From assembly GCA_003116875.1 (NCBI GenBank), contig BCKT01000002.1, positions 558,001 through 622,000 of the forward strand: a stretch of 64,000 nt of DNA. Direction: 5' to 3'. This DNA comes from Takashimella koratensis (lineage: Eukaryota > Basidiomycota > Tremellomycetes > Trichosporonales > Tetragoniomycetaceae). How positions within the stretch are numbered: the first letter of the stretch is position 1; each line of letters starts with the position of its first letter. A program made the position numbers and the translations under genes. The notes under the pieces are model-generated. The model did no database searches. It was not told where the DNA came from and saw only the letters and a list, made by a program, of their open reading frames with translations. Below, piece after piece: positions 1 through 12,386 of the stretch.

Positions 1-1296
1 GGTGGAGGTAAGTGGGTGGAGATGAGGAACGAGATGGGGTCAAGGACAAGGGAGGAAGGTGACAAGGTGACCAGGTGAGTGTGAGTGACGTGAGTCGGGT
101 GAGTGGGAAGGTGATGGCACGGTGGGATGAGCGGTGGCAACGATGCGAGAGAGGGAGGAGGATGCGTCGAGATTCTGCTGGTAGGAAGAGAAGGGGAAGA
201 GAGACAGGCACCTTGATCGACCGAAGGAAGGTGGACCTGCAAAGTGGAGGCTAGGGTCCGCAAAGACGTGTCATTCATTCACCGACAAGCTGGGCGGGCA
301 GTATCAATCCATGTCTCGGATCCCGTGACCTTGTGGGCCACGCGAAACGTCGTCATTGCCACGCTTCAAGGGTAGAGTTCGACAGGCACACAAACACAGG
401 GCACCGAGTCCCAGGCACACCCTGTGTGGATGTAAGCTGTAGGCTATTTCCCGATGCTCAGCTCTCGCTGCTCATCGAGCCGTCATGGGCAGTCCGACGG
501 GTCCTCTTCGTCCCTCGTCCCCTTGATGGGCGGGCGGCGAAATCGTTGATGGATTCTTCCCACGAGGTCCTCGCTCGGTCTAGGCTTTGCGCCGCCTAGC
601 TGTAAAGGGTTCCATCACGCCCCACCCAACCACATCCCACCGCACCACGTCATTGCTCACCTAACCCCCTCACAGTCTCCCACCCTCTCCTCCGAACCCA
701 TTCCCAACAACCGTCGACAAAAGTTAGCCCCTAGCCAGACTACCGAGCACGCAGCGCAGCGCAGCAGTGGAGGAGGTCCCCCTAGGAGCAGAACAGAGGT
801 CAGAGGGAAGATAGGCTAGGAGAAAAAAACAAGACAAAGTTAGTTCCAGTAACCCTTTTCTCGTCGCTCTGCTTGTTCTCTCGTTCTATTTTCAAGACCC
901 TACTATTTACTCATTTTTATTTCCCCCGTCTTTACCGCAGGGACTGACCGAGTACAGAGCGAGCTGCTCAACCACTCTTCTTCCTCTTTTCCCTTTATAC
1001 TCGCTATTATCCTTGTTCTCAACAAACGACGCCTCTCGACATCTATTCATTCTTTCCCGGTTCCATTGAATCCATTCTCTACCTCGTTTCTTCGTCGCAA
1101 TCGACCAAAATCTGGGGTCGAACACGCAACGACAAGCCGGAACCAATCGATCTGCTGCAAGATCTGACCCGAGCGGTCGAGCATCGGCGGCGTTTCAACG
1201 CCCATCTGGCCTAACCGCCTGCGTCTGCGAATCCGACCAAAAGCACCCTGTTCGAGGCCAACGGTGCTACCAAGGGAGAGACAGCAGAGAGACAGC
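1..1296. other. Non-coding leader/promoter region, left edge
   Basis: No convincing coding frame was found. The first 300 bases read as pyrimidine-rich on the minus strand, as fungal 5' leaders do, so a minus-strand gene may start beyond the left edge; this is a guess. Positions about 600-1296 probably hold the promoter and 5' leader of the ARID gene. A short GCAGC-type repeat sits near 750. Short open frames here lack splice or family support. Confidence 0.4.
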
Positions 1297-4200
1297 ATGG
1301 CGCCGTCTACCTCGCCGGCTCGCCATGCTGACGGGTCCAAGGCTACAAAGTAGGTACTCCCCCTCCCACCCTCCTCCAGGCTAGCTCGCTACCCTCGTTG
1401 GTCAGATGCCATGGTGTACGCCGCCGCTGCTCATGTCATCTGACTCGCCGGTGGTGTGCTTTTTTATGCGTCCATTTGCTTCCCTCTGCGTTTCCCCCCC
1501 CCCCCCCTTCACCTTTGCCATGATGTCCTGCCCTGCGTCTCGGTGATTGTTGACATTTATTGCCGCTTGCTTGTGTCTTCTATGCAGGTTGTCGACCGTG
1601 CACTCGCCGTTGACGGCCGTGGTCCCGTTGGAGGTGAGTCGCCTGTTGATGGGATGTGGGGTAGGATGTGATCGGTTGCTGCAAAGGACTGGGACTGCTT
1701 CTCTTGATGCCCAGCCGGTCGGCAACGATCATGGCGTTTGAATGCACGCCCACCTTTGACCTTTCCCACCAACCCCATCCATTCATCCACCCATCCCTCA
1801 CATCCATCCATCCATCCCATCTTTCGCCAACCTTGGCCTACCCCTCTCTCACTCCAGCCCACCACGGCCTTCGTCCACACTATCTCCGAGCGGCAAATCT
1901 TAGCCCCTTCCCATCGTCATTTGGCCCGTTCCTGACCCCTCGTTCCAGAACCGTGGTACCCGTGGTTCCACTCACCCGTCACCCGATTACTTCAACTCCC
2001 ACTCCCCTTCCCATTCCAGCCCTCACCCACACCCGCAGCTCCAGCTGCAAATCGCCACCACGACCTCTCAACCCCACCCGCATCCTCTCGCCCAGACGCC
2101 GGTCACAGCGTCGAATCCGACCCTGCCTTCCCCTCTCCCCATTGTCGGCCTGTCCGCACCCAACGTCGCCTCACTTAGGAGTTACCTAACTCACCGGCGT
2201 TCGTCTTTCCCACCAGCGACGTCCTCTGGGACGCCTGGTGCCAACGCTTTTCCCTGGACGATGGGCGGTACACCCACAGGCGGCATGTTCGACTTTGGCG
2301 CTGTGGCTGCGGACCCTTTGGCGAGTTTTGGTGCAGAGTTGGGGATGGAAGCTGCGGGTCGATCAGGATTCACCCCAGGCGGACTGTGGGATTCGCTGCT
2401 CAATTTTGACACGGACGGGCGATCAACACCGGTCAAGGCGGGTCCAGAGGGCCAAGGAAAACAGAGTGCTGCGAATCCCGACGACCCGTTCACTGCGGTA
2501 CCCATGACACGGGCAAAATCGGACTCTAGCAACCAACCGCAACTACCCTTGTCGTTTTCAACCAGCGCCATGCCAAACTTTGCGGCGTCGTCTTCCGGCC
2601 CAAGCTCACATACGCATGCGATGGCTGGTCGAGTCGCACAGATGGGGTCGGAGATGGTGTACAAGACCATGTTGGGGAGTATAGTCGAGATTGAGGGCGT
2701 GGGGCAGGTGAACGCAGCGAGGGTTCTCATGGAGGTTTGGAAGCGAGGAGGTGGTGATGTGGTGAGTTTCCTCTCAGGCCTCCGGTGCTGGGATAAATGC
2801 ATAACTTACCTGCGCCAGGTCACGACGCAATGTCTCTGGCCAAGCATTATCATGTCACTCGCCTTTGCAACGGATCAAGGACCTGGGATGCGGATCCCGA
2901 CTCCATCGTCGCAAGCTGCGGTCGCTTTGCAAAACCTTTACAACCTGACTCTGCGACCTTGCGAGCCGAGCATCTTCTCTGGTCTTCTCTCAAACTACCT
3001 CGATACCATGACGCCTGGCGCTCCTCGTTCTTCCAACCCACTCAGCGGCCCAGCCGTCATTCAAGCAAACCCACACCACTCTCATCTCAATCTGCTTCAG
3101 TCCCATCAATCCCCAACCCACCAACATCACTCACAACCCCAGTCTCCACAACAGCCCGTAGCCAATGCGTTCGCGGCCGGCGCTCAAGTGTATGGCGCGT
3201 CAACACCGACGAAGAACGTGACTGAACAAGAACTGGCACAGTGGACGACGCTCACACCTGGGGCCGAGTGGTCAGAGGTCCCGACGTTAGCTGGCACCTA
3301 CACTCCTCGGGGGTCGATCTCGTCCTCGGGGCCTTCGGCGCTTTCGCATGCTCTGGATGCAGGGGATGTATCGGGTTCGAGCTCGCGACCGGGTTCAAGG
3401 GGTGATGATGGGATCAAGGAGTTGAACGACCTGCTCGCGCAAATGGAGGAGGAGCGAAACGAGGAGGCAAGGCGAGAGGCCGCGCGAGAGACCACAGATA
3501 GCACCCCCGTTGGCATGTCACCGAACACTGGGGAGAAGGGGAAAGAGGGAACGGTTGGAAGTCAATTGCCGACACCACCAACTACCGATTCGTCCATGTC
3601 ACCCGCGGACGGGATCCCCAACCTGAAGCGGAAAGCAAGTGCCGGTGAAGCAAGCGACGTTGTCCCTCTTGCCTCTGCGTCCTCGGTGACTCCTGTATCC
3701 ATGGCGTCGCCTTTCGTTACTGCTAATTCTGTGCACTCGACATCGAGTATGCAGACGTCTTTCTCCTCCGCGTCCTCGGTATCCGCCATCGTCCCTTCCT
3801 CCTCGACCGGACCCACGGGGCCGACCGGACAGGGGGCCACAGCTGCACCGACCATGTTCGCTGGTGGTGGGAAAGGGAGAGCACCACCGCCTACACAGTT
3901 AGCATTGCCAACGACGCAGTTTATACCGCCTCCACCAATGTGCATGTTCTTCTCCCCGTCGTTTAGGGATCTGCAGCAAGGAAAGGTCGCGATTTGGAAG
4001 GGCGATATCGAGGTTAGAGGAAGAGGTGGAGGGACATTTAGTATCCTCATCGTGGGCGAAGAAGGGTCAGGTAACCTCTGGTGAGTTCTTTCGCAACAGA
4101 CATCACATAGGATTCAACTCGCTGTTTCGGTCTTTTCAGTTTGCGGGACAACGGCTGATACGTCGTAGGCAATCACATACTTGGCCCGAACGACTAGTCT

Positions 4201-4871
4201 ACCCACCGGCTCACGTCCCAGTGGAGAGCTGCACATCGACAATGTTGCCCGTCTCGATGTTGGCGCGTGAGGGTCTCTTGCCTGTCGCTATGGGTATGGT
4301 CTTGTGTAACGACGCGAATATCTCGAATTACGTTCGGATGGTCCAGGGTCTCCATGCGGAGGGTGTGGTGAGTGTCTTCATCTATCTCCACCATCTCGCT
4401 CCACTCTCACACCATGAGTCGAGCTATCTTTGCTACGGACATCTTTATTGACCCCTTCTCGTCTAGGCATTCCACCTACCCCTTCCTGGTCTCCCACTCC
4501 CCATAATCGTCCTTCCGGCCAAATTCGACTCCAACGACCCCCTTCAGCGTCTAGGTATCGCCTTCATGTCCAAGGGTGGCGCGCCTCCTCCTAACCCAAC
4601 TACTGCCGCATCTATCCCGGCAACAATGAAGAGCACGACAGCGTCGGGAAGGTTGGACAAGGAGAAGAATGGGAAGGATGGGAAAGGGGATGTACCTGCC
4701 CCTGCGAATGGGGATAGGAAAAAGAGACGAAAGACAGGGACAGTGGTACCGGAGAGCGATACGGCCATGGCGACGACAACGACGACGGCAGGTACAGGAG
4801 CAGCGGGGGAGAAGAAAACTAGTCGGAGACGGTCGAATACTTCTCGGTCAAAAATCGAAGTGACGCAGTAG
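1297..4871 (+). CDS. ARID/BRIG­HT-domain chromatin or transcription protein
   Basis: Proposed exons: 1297-1349, 1588-1633, 1949-2761, 2819-4080, 4169-4367, 4467-4871 (925 residues); all junctions are GT-AG and the phases agree. The N-terminal quarter is rich in Ser, Pro, His and Gln. Residues about 264-360 fit an ARID DNA-binding fold: an EVWKRGGGDV stretch, a following CLWPSI tryptophan helix, then LQNLYNLTLRPCE. A low-complexity middle follows. Residues about 680-826 form a second globular domain (VAIWKGDIEV ... TWPERL ... GIAFMSKG) that resembles SPOC/PTOV-type beta-barrels. The C-terminus is Lys-rich (DRKKRRK), a likely nuclear signal. ARID proteins in fungi include Swi1 of SWI/SNF; I infer a chromatin or transcription role but cannot assign the orthologue. 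Intron 1 contains a run of 14 C near 1494. Confidence 0.75.
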
Positions 4872-5714
4872 ACTTGTCACGAGTTTGTGGGTTCAAGCCG
4901 ATTCGCCGCTCCTGCCCGCTGCAATTCGTCTTTGTACCCGCCGCAACCTCTCACCACTCCCCTTTGCCTCTCACCCCGTGTCATGCCCATTTGCCCTCGC
5001 TCTTTCAAAAGGCGCCGACCATTTCTCAACCCATAGAAGATCCCGTTCGATTCCGACGACCTCTATTCACGACTTGCGCCCTTTCACGACCTGGCGATGA
5101 CGACCAAGCTACACACGTCTTCATCTATACTCTCGAGGACTGTTCCGAAAACTTCTCTTTGAATCTCTTTCGCGCAGCTACGATCTTCCGAATCTCTCCC
5201 ACGACGTCTATCGAAATCACGTCTGACTCTCTCCACCCTTCCTTCTCTACTTTGACCTCAATTCAGATTCATCACAACAAACAGTACACGCTTCACGATC
5301 GCGCGCATACACGAACTACCGGTCATTCTCTCGCTCTCTGGCTCTTATATTTCTTCCCCTACTTTCATTTGTTCAACTCCAAACCCAATTGGTACATTGT
5401 ACAACAGCACACATACACGCATCTGGCTGTCTTTGGGTTGGTTCCCCTTCCTTTCTCGATTTGTCTCAAGGTCTCAACAAGCACAAGCACACACACGTAG
5501 CAGTAGCTTTTCTGCTTTCAAGTTCATTACACGCAATATCGAGCATACACGTATGCATGTAACTTGACCATACCACGACTCTTGCCACGATGATCATAAC
5601 CATGATTTGACGAGTGCCACTGTGGCGGTAATTCCGACTAATGCCGTCCGGTGGACCCGCTGGTTAATGAGCCATGACACAACCTGATCACCATCAACCA
5701 CAACCACATCCACC
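4872..5714. other. Intergenic region between ARID gene and Mic26/27
   Basis: About 840 bp without a supported gene. The first 600 bases are pyrimidine-rich and have an accidental open frame (about 4874-5500) with no domain or splice support; they are probably 3' UTR of the ARID gene. The last 200 bases should hold the promoter of the MICOS gene. Confidence 0.5.
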
Positions 5715-7184
5715 ATGGCCTTCACCAGCAGCGTGAGTAGCGAGTAGCGAGTAGCCAGCGGCGAGCGGTGAGCGGAGGGCGAGAGCAGGGGACGGGGAGC
5801 TTGGGGAAGGGGAGAGGCATGTCGAGAGAAGCGAGAGAAGTGGCGAGGAGCAAGAGAAGCAAGCCTCGAGACCCTTCGAGATCTCAAACTGACACACCTC
5901 CGACAGCGCCTCTTCCGCACAGCGGTCCCCACAGCTGCCGTCGTTGGATCCGCGACGTACATCTCGGCTCGACCAGTGTGGGCAGACGAAGGTGTCCGAC
6001 CTGGTCGCTCAACCTCTGGTGACAAGGTAAGTCACACCTTTCTTGTCTCGGTCGTTGTCATACCTCGGTCAGGTCTAGCTTTGACCTTGATCCTGGTCGA
6101 GAGCACAGTCAGGCTACTTCCTCGGCCTAAATGTGACTGCAGCTTTGACTGTGACTGTGACTGGTGCTGTTGTCGTCGTTGCTGATGCTCCTCCGATACC
6201 AGCTCCCTATTTACTCCGAGGCAGAAGGCGGACCTATCACCCTGATCGAAACCCCGCACCCGCTCTCGCCCCACGTTGCTCAGGCCCGAGAGGCAACCAC
6301 CAAGGTCCTTGCCGAGGCCAGGGGTTACGTCGAGTCGGGCGTTTCCAGCTGGATCACTTTTGAGCGCAAGGTTGAGCGTGAGTCCACGAACGCCCGTCAG
6401 GTCGCTCGGATTCATACCGGGGGACTCTTGAGTGGAGTCATCTATGTTCTGGCTCTTGCAATACGAGGAACGAGGCTGACTGAAGGTTCTTCATTTTCTC
6501 ACCTACTCTCTTTCCACGCGGATAGACGAAGTCAAGACCGTTCTCCCCAAGGACGAGCCCCTCACCCCCGGAATCATCTACGTCCTCATCTCCGGCCTTA
6601 CCGGTTCCGTTCTTACCCGTACCCGATCTCTCCCTATTCGTCTCCTCGCTCCTCCCCTCTTCACACTCGCCGCAATGCCTTACTTCCTCCCTCAGACATC
6701 CACCAACCTGCGCTCTTACCTCTCTTCTCTTGAAGATGCGCACTTTCCCGAATTCGCAGCATCCCACGACCGGTTCAACTCGGCGCTCGCGGTACACTGG
6801 GATATGGTCGTCTCTCGACTCCGGGGGGCGAGCGACGAGGCGAAGGGATGGACGAGTAAAGCCGTCGAAGGGGTAGAGAGGAGTACGGGGCTTAAAGTAT
6901 CAGATGCGGTAAAGAGGGCAGGGGAGAAAGTCGAAGTTGAGAAACAGTGGATCGCGAACGCCGTAGGGTCAGGCGCAGCAGGAACTCCAGTGGGTGGTAT
7001 GAGAACCGCAGTAACCAAAGGGGTGGAGACTGCGCAAACACCAAAGGGAGTCGAAGTACCCAAGGGAACGCATTTGGAGAAGGTTGGAGTGGTCGTTGAG
7101 CAAAAACCAGTAGCCGAGATCGTGGCAGTCGTTGAGGATCAGAAACCCGAGGTGAAGAAAGACGACAACAAGCGTTTGGTATAA
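5715..7184 (+). CDS. MICOS complex subunit Mic26/Mic27 (apolipoprotein O-like)
   Basis: Exons: 5715-5732, 5907-6026, 6203-6377, 6526-7184 (323 residues). The first exon codes only MAFTSS. Residues about 1-40 form a basic mitochondrial-type leader with a small hydrophobic stretch (TAAVVGSATY). LPIYSEAEG follows, a motif region typical of the ApoO/MICOS family. A hydrophobic hairpin lies at about residues 118-160 (GIIYVLISGLTGSVL, then LAPPLFTLAAMPYF). The C-terminal half is charged and probably helical, ending in a Val/Lys/Glu-rich tail. Family knowledge: Mic26/Mic27 sit in the inner mitochondrial membrane and shape crista junctions, binding cardiolipin and the Mic10 core. Which of the two paralogues this is cannot be told from sequence alone. 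Confidence 0.82.
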
Positions 7185-7491
7185 GTGGAGGTTTAGAGAC
7201 ACCTATGGGGCCTATACCCCCATGCTCGCAGCGCTCGAATTTAAAATAGACCACGCATCAGCCGTGTAGCTGGGCTCCTACCTCTCCGTCTCTTTATTAC
7301 ATCTCCGATCTCCCTGCTCTTCATGAGAAGAGAGGACAAACACCAGTCTCTACCGGCTGATCAGTCGTACACTATGCATACAAAATACGGCAAAATATGG
7401 CAAGATCCACAATGCCTCTTTTCGCAGATTCTTAGGGTGTGATATAAATTTATTAAGTACACGAGAGACACACGGTCACGCTATACGCGAC
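7185..7491. other. Convergent 3' intergenic region
   Basis: This segment lies between the stops of the convergent Mic26/27 and Nas2 genes and should carry both 3' UTRs and polyadenylation signals. AT-rich stretches occur at about 7375-7460. Nothing else is evident. Confidence 0.5.
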
Positions 7492-8769
7492 TCATGGAGG
7501 TAGAATATGACATCCGAGGGAACCGCGACCACCCCATCCGGTCCGCGGGGTCAATGTCACTCTCACCCTCTCGGTCCCTCTCAGCAGTTGGATTGGAAGA
7601 GGTGTCTGTGGTCGTGGGCGATAGTATCATACGTCGTAAAAGAGATCAATGTTACGATAAGAGGAGAATCAGCTCGAGTCATTGTGAACCCGCGATGAGC
7701 TCAAGCCCCCAGGCCACTTACACCTTCAGACCTCGCGACGACCGCGCCGATAGCTTGTAGCCCACTCATCTCGGACGCCGTGACGCCTGCGAACGAGTAA
7801 ATCATATCACCCGGTCTCAAACCCTGTTCCGATCGTTTCTGATCAGCTCAAATTCCTCAAAGAAAACCACGGGAGCAAGTGTGATGAACTCACGGCTTCT
7901 TCTGCTGGGCTGGACGGAGCGACAGTGTTCACTTTCGCCACTGCGCGATCCGGCCAGTTCTCACTACCGTTACTACTTCCATTCGCACCTCCCGCGTTAC
8001 TGTGGCCATTCACCACAGTCCCATTCGTCCCGTTTGTGCCCCTCGCCGTGCTGGATCCACCGGACCCTGTGGTCCCATTCGGAAGGGCAGAGGTTGACCC
8101 AATCCCAGCGCTCGAGAAGGAGCTAGGTGAGAATGCAGCTTCCAACGCCGTTGCGATCAGTTGGGTCACTTGGGTTCGGTCGTTGTAGAGCCTATTTAAA
8201 GCAGCGCGGGCGTGGCGGATCGCGTACTGAGGGAGAGGGAGGGAGGGACGGAAGAGACGGAAGAGAGAAGGTGTGAGCTGATCCGTTGTGATTCGAGAGG
8301 TACATGAGGTAAGGATGGGAGAATGGCAAGGGGGTAGAAGGGAAGGTAGATGGTGATGGTCGAGGGTAAAGGGAACTTACAATGTCGATATCACCTCGCG
8401 GGTAGCCTTCGGGATCGAGTAGAGGTGTTTGCGGGGTAACATTGTGCTGCGCGTAACCATGAGCTGCTGTTGACTGACATGGTCTTTGGACTCCAATATC
8501 GCCATCTTCTCTATCTGTTACCTACTCACCGATGCGAGAACGTCTTTCAGTACCTCCTACAAGGACTCAATCAGCAACAAGACACCCACCACCACCTCGA
8601 CCGCCCAACTCAACGTTCAAACCTAATGTCCGTCCCTACTTACAATCTCCTTCTCAATCTCGTCTTTACGCTGCATGAGCGCGCGGGCATACTCTCTCGG
8701 TTCACCGGGGTACGCTTCCGGGTCGGGAAGGGGCAAGGATATCGAGTAGTCGGGAGCTGGGAACGCCAT
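7492..8769 (-). CDS. NAS2: 26S proteasome assembly chaperone Nas2 (PSMD9/p27)
   Basis: Exons (minus strand): 8769-8644, 8556-8530, 8473-8381, 8226-7894, 7838-7722, 7605-7492 (269 residues), phase-consistent. The N-terminal helical domain holds ARALMQRKDEIEKEI and the family signature TPLLDPEGYPRGDIDI, followed by AIRHARAALNRLYNDR. A Ser/Gly/Asn-rich linker separates it from a C-terminal PDZ domain: GLRPGDMIYSFAGV then RVRVTLTPRTGWGGRGSLGC. Family knowledge: Nas2 binds the Rpt5 C-terminus and chaperones the assembly of the proteasome base. The start at 8769 gives the usual family length; an in-frame ATG at 8889 would add 40 residues without homology. Confidence 0.93.
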
Positions 8770-8999
8770 GGTGCTGAGACCGAGACTAGGTTTTGGGTAA
8801 AGAGTAAGGTCAAGAGGTGAGAGGCGTGCCAGGTAGAGATTACACTTACGTGCCTGGATCTTCAAATCGGGTCTAGATGTAGTCCCCAAGCAGTCAGGGC
8901 GATCTGGAATTATTTATGCTGGTGGTAGTCCCCGGCTATGGCGTTATCGAAATCACGTCGTTCCGGTTGTAGCTTTGTAGCTTTTCCTCTACACTTTTC

Positions 9000-10624
9000 A
9001 TGATCCACAAGTTGACAATCGCTACACCTTTCTCACCCACTGCGACCATCTCTTCCCGCTTCACTACCACCCGCGCTCTCCTCCAACCACCCCGCTACAC
9101 ACCCCGCCCTTCGTACAGGTTTCACCGCTCTTCGTTCACCTCTGCGTGCCCTACTGTCAATCCACGCAACATGCCCACCCCGTTCAAAACGTACCGAGCC
9201 GAGGCTGAACTCGCTGTGCTCTCCGTACTCCGCGCATGCTACCTGTAAGCTAAGAACCAAAGTTTTGTTCGTCTTGGGTTTAGCTGATGAGGCCTTCGAC
9301 GTTGACAGGACCAAGGGGGTACAGGACAAGTTTGTACCCAAGGACACTATCACCAAGCCCGACAAGTCTCCAGTTACCGGTACGTCGAATCTCTACCCCT
9401 TATCCACCTAGATTCTCACCTCAGTGCCTTTTCATACCTTCGATACAGTGACTCAATTAACCCTTCTCCAGTCGCCGACCTATCCGCGCAATCGCTCATT
9501 TCGATCCACCTCCTCGCGCACTACCCGGACGACCTTATCATCGGGGAAGAAGATACGACCGAGCTTCGTGCCAATGAGCCGCTCCGCACTCGCGTTGGTG
9601 AGCTGGTCAATGAGGGTTTTGCGCGAGTCGACGGGTGGGGCAAGGACAAGGTCGTCGCTGAAGACGAGTGGGTCAAGTTCTGTCTATCCCTCTTGTTGTT
9701 TCGTAGGAGAAATCGGCTGATAGGTTGATAGCATGTTGAGCGCGATCGATGCGGGTTCAGCACCTGGTGGTCTCAAAGACCGAAGATACTGGACTATTGT
9801 AAGTTGATTTTCGACAACAAACTAGTTATCATGATCTAGCTGACGTTGTTTGAAATGGGTAGGACCCAGTGGACGGGACTTCGGGGTTCATCCGGCATCA
9901 ACAGTTTGCCGTCTGCCTTGCGCTTATCGTCGAGGGTGAAGTCGTCCTGGGTGTTATCGGGTGCCCCAACCTTGGTCCCGAGCCAGCCAAGCTTGGCGAG
10001 GAGGTGATGCCGAATGGCAAGGGTGTGCTTATGGTTGCTGTCAAGGGCGAAGGTAGCTGGTCGGTAAGCCTCTATCCTCGATTTGCTTCAGTCACGCGCG
10101 GCTTGTGCTCCTTTCATTTTCATAACATTCGTTGACGGTGAACTGTGCTAACCTTGGCTTTTTAGCGAGCACTGGACAGCGAGACTTACACCCGCCTTAC
10201 TCTCCCGGCTTCTCCTCCTCCTTCCAACCCCTTGACCTTTCTCGAATCCGTTGAAGCCGGTCACTCCTCACACGCCATTCAATCCCGTATCGCCTCTATC
10301 CTATCCATCACCCGCCCTTCCCTACGAATGGACAGTCAAGCGAAATACGCCTGCCTTACTCGTGGCGAAGGTGGGGTCTACCTCCGCATTCCAACCAAGT
10401 ACTCGGGTGGGAAAGAATACACTGAGAAGATCTGGGATCATGCCTCGGGGAATCTGTTGGTTGCTGAAGCAGGAGGAGTGGTTTCCGATATGTATGGGAA
10501 GAAATTGGATTTCTCATTGGGTAGGACACTCAGCGGGAATGAAGGGATCATTGCAGCAGGGAAGGACGTCCATAAGCTCGCTGTGGACGCGGCGAAACAG
10601 GCCATCACCGAGGCTGGATTCTAG
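9000..10624 (+). CDS. MET22: 3'(2'),5'-bisphosphate nucleotidase (Hal2/Met22)
   Basis: Exons: 9000-9244, 9309-9379, 9472-9671, 9724-9798, 9863-10063, 10166-10624 (416 residues). It hydrolyses 3'-phosphoadenosine 5'-phosphate to AMP, clearing the inhibitory by-product of sulfate assimilation; in yeast it is the sodium- and lithium-sensitive salt-tolerance enzyme. The inositol-phosphatase-fold metal sites are intact: GEEDTTELR, DPVDGTSGF and WDHASGNLLVAEAGG. A second in-frame ATG at 9171 would start a 359-residue protein, close to the 357-residue yeast enzyme. The first ATG adds 57 residues rich in Arg, Ser and Thr with no Asp or Glu, as in mitochondrial presequences. Both forms may be made by alternative initiation; that is inference. 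Confidence 0.93.
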
Positions 10625-10814
10625 TGAACGTGCCCAAAATGTAGTACCAAAAATAAAACATAACTCATTGTGAATAGACGATGCATGATGATGCAGATGC
10701 GGATAGGTACAACAGGATTTATGAACATGGTCTGCGCACTGTGATGATGATGTTTGATACTGCTACTCTAGCTTGAAACGAACCGCTACTTCTTCCCCCA
10801 CCAACACATGCGTT

Positions 10815-12386
10815 TTACCAAGACACCTCGGGGACGTCCAACACCACACCTTCATATCCTATCCCAAAACTAAACATCGCGCCATTAGGACCTCCCACGT
10901 CCCCTTCTCCACCTGGGACCCTAACCACCGCCTCGAACCTCTGGGTCTGCCCGACCATGGCCCTAGCGCCACCCCCTTCCGCTCCTGCCTGTGTACGAAG
11001 GGCGTCAACCAGAGTTGTTTCGGCAGGGTACTGGAGTGGTCTCGCCCGGCCGCGCATGGTTATCTGGGCGTGTAGCGGCCAGGCAGATGGTGTAAGTGCG
11101 GTCGAGGGAAGAGGTGGGTGGGTAGTGTTCGCGGCGTGAGACGGGTGAGACGGGTCGTGAGTATCTCGGACGAATAGGGAGGGGTAAGGAGATGGCAAGT
11201 GAGGGGTGTAAAATGGTCTCCCTTTGGCAATCTACAACGAGACACGGGTCAGCGCCTCACATTGTCCGCAAGAAAACACGCGATGGAAGGAACTTCAGAC
11301 TCACCCAAAGACCTTGGACAGACAGAACCACCACTGCGCCCAATTCTTTCCGTATCCTCCCAACGACATCCATGACATCTTTCATACCCACATCTTCTAT
11401 ACCTCTCAAACCTGGTCTCTTCCCACGACTGGTAGCTAACGATCCGGAGTTGCCGAGATTTCCAGCGGTCGTAACCCCATGGCCTCGGCTACGACCGGTT
11501 TCCTCCGCCCAGCGCTCGGGCCAGAATCCGTCGGCGAATCCATCACAGACCACCAAGTCGGGGCTGGCGCCTGTCTCTGATTGCGAGTGTCCCCCTCGAT
11601 ATCCAGCTGCAGGGCTTCCACCGCTACCTCTGCTCGTGCTCGCGTTCCTTCTGGAACCCGGGTGAAGAGGGAGCAACAATCGCGTGAGGGCGAGAACCCA
11701 CCCGGCCCACCTAGGTCTCACCTCCACAACTCTCAACCTCCCCAACGATTCCCTCACGATCTCCTCTACCACCTGATCCCTTCGCACTCGGGACACCCGA
11801 CTCGCCTCGGTAACGCTCATTCCCGGTCTCCACTCGCTCATAAAGTACGCTTGAGTTGCGGTATCGGCCTCGATACAGGAGATGACATGTCCCCGCATGG
11901 CCTTGGCGAGTAAATGTATGGGAGAGGAATGGGTGGAAGGGTACAGGAAGGCGGCGGCAAGTTGTTTCCCACCGATATCGACGGTCAAAGAGGGAGGAGC
12001 GAGGGAGGAGGTGGTGGGTAGGGATGAATTAGCGGTGAGTTGGATTTTACGAGGGAGAAGGTGCGTCATGAGGAGGAAGATGAGGAACGTTGTCTTGCCT
12101 AGCCGAATCAAGGACGCGTCAGCTAAGACCAAAAACCGATGACAAGTGGTCCAGGTGGTTCAAGATGCCAGAAGAAATCGGAAAGAGAGGGCTTACCGGA
12201 CCCACTGGGGCCAACAACTTCAAGGAGATCACCGCGCTGTAGGCTTGATCCCCCAGGATGTGACCGAGCGCCGAGGAGGATCTCGTCAAGCGGAGGTAGG
12301 AACGTAGGGCCTGGCGGTGACGCTGTAGACGATGAGCTTAGCATCTTTCCAGAAAAAAAAGTACAGAAAGCTAGACTCACTCTCAT
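10815..12386 (-). CDS. RAD51-paralogue/RecA-fold ATPase, XRCC2-like
   Basis: Main exons: 12344-12197, 12098-11305, 11231-10815, giving 452 residues from the ATG at 12344. An in-frame ATG at 12386 lies upstream and may be joined through a 36-bp intron; a leader exon further up is also possible. Walker A is split by the first intron (VVGPSGSGK then TTFLIFLL). The preceding segment FLPPLDEILLG is typical of RAD51 paralogues. A Walker B-like strand DLVVCDGF lies at about residue 245, and a beta strand AVVVLSVQGLW at about residue 310. XRCC2-type proteins act in homologous recombination at damaged forks. The XRCC2 assignment rests on the Walker context and overall plan; another RAD51 paralogue is possible. 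Confidence 0.6.

Noticed and set aside
1668..2189. A separate 173-residue open frame at the start of the ARID gene
   Set aside because: It crosses an intron in the wrong frame; a different frame joins exon 1949-2761 seamlessly to the conserved downstream protein.
4874..5500. A 208-residue open frame after the ARID gene
   Set aside because: Pyrimidine-rich 3' UTR sequence; no family resemblance and no splice partners.
5594..6025. Minus-strand frames opposite the Mic26/27 5' exons
   Set aside because: They are antisense shadows of the leader and first exons with Ser/Arg/Leu bias and no motif.
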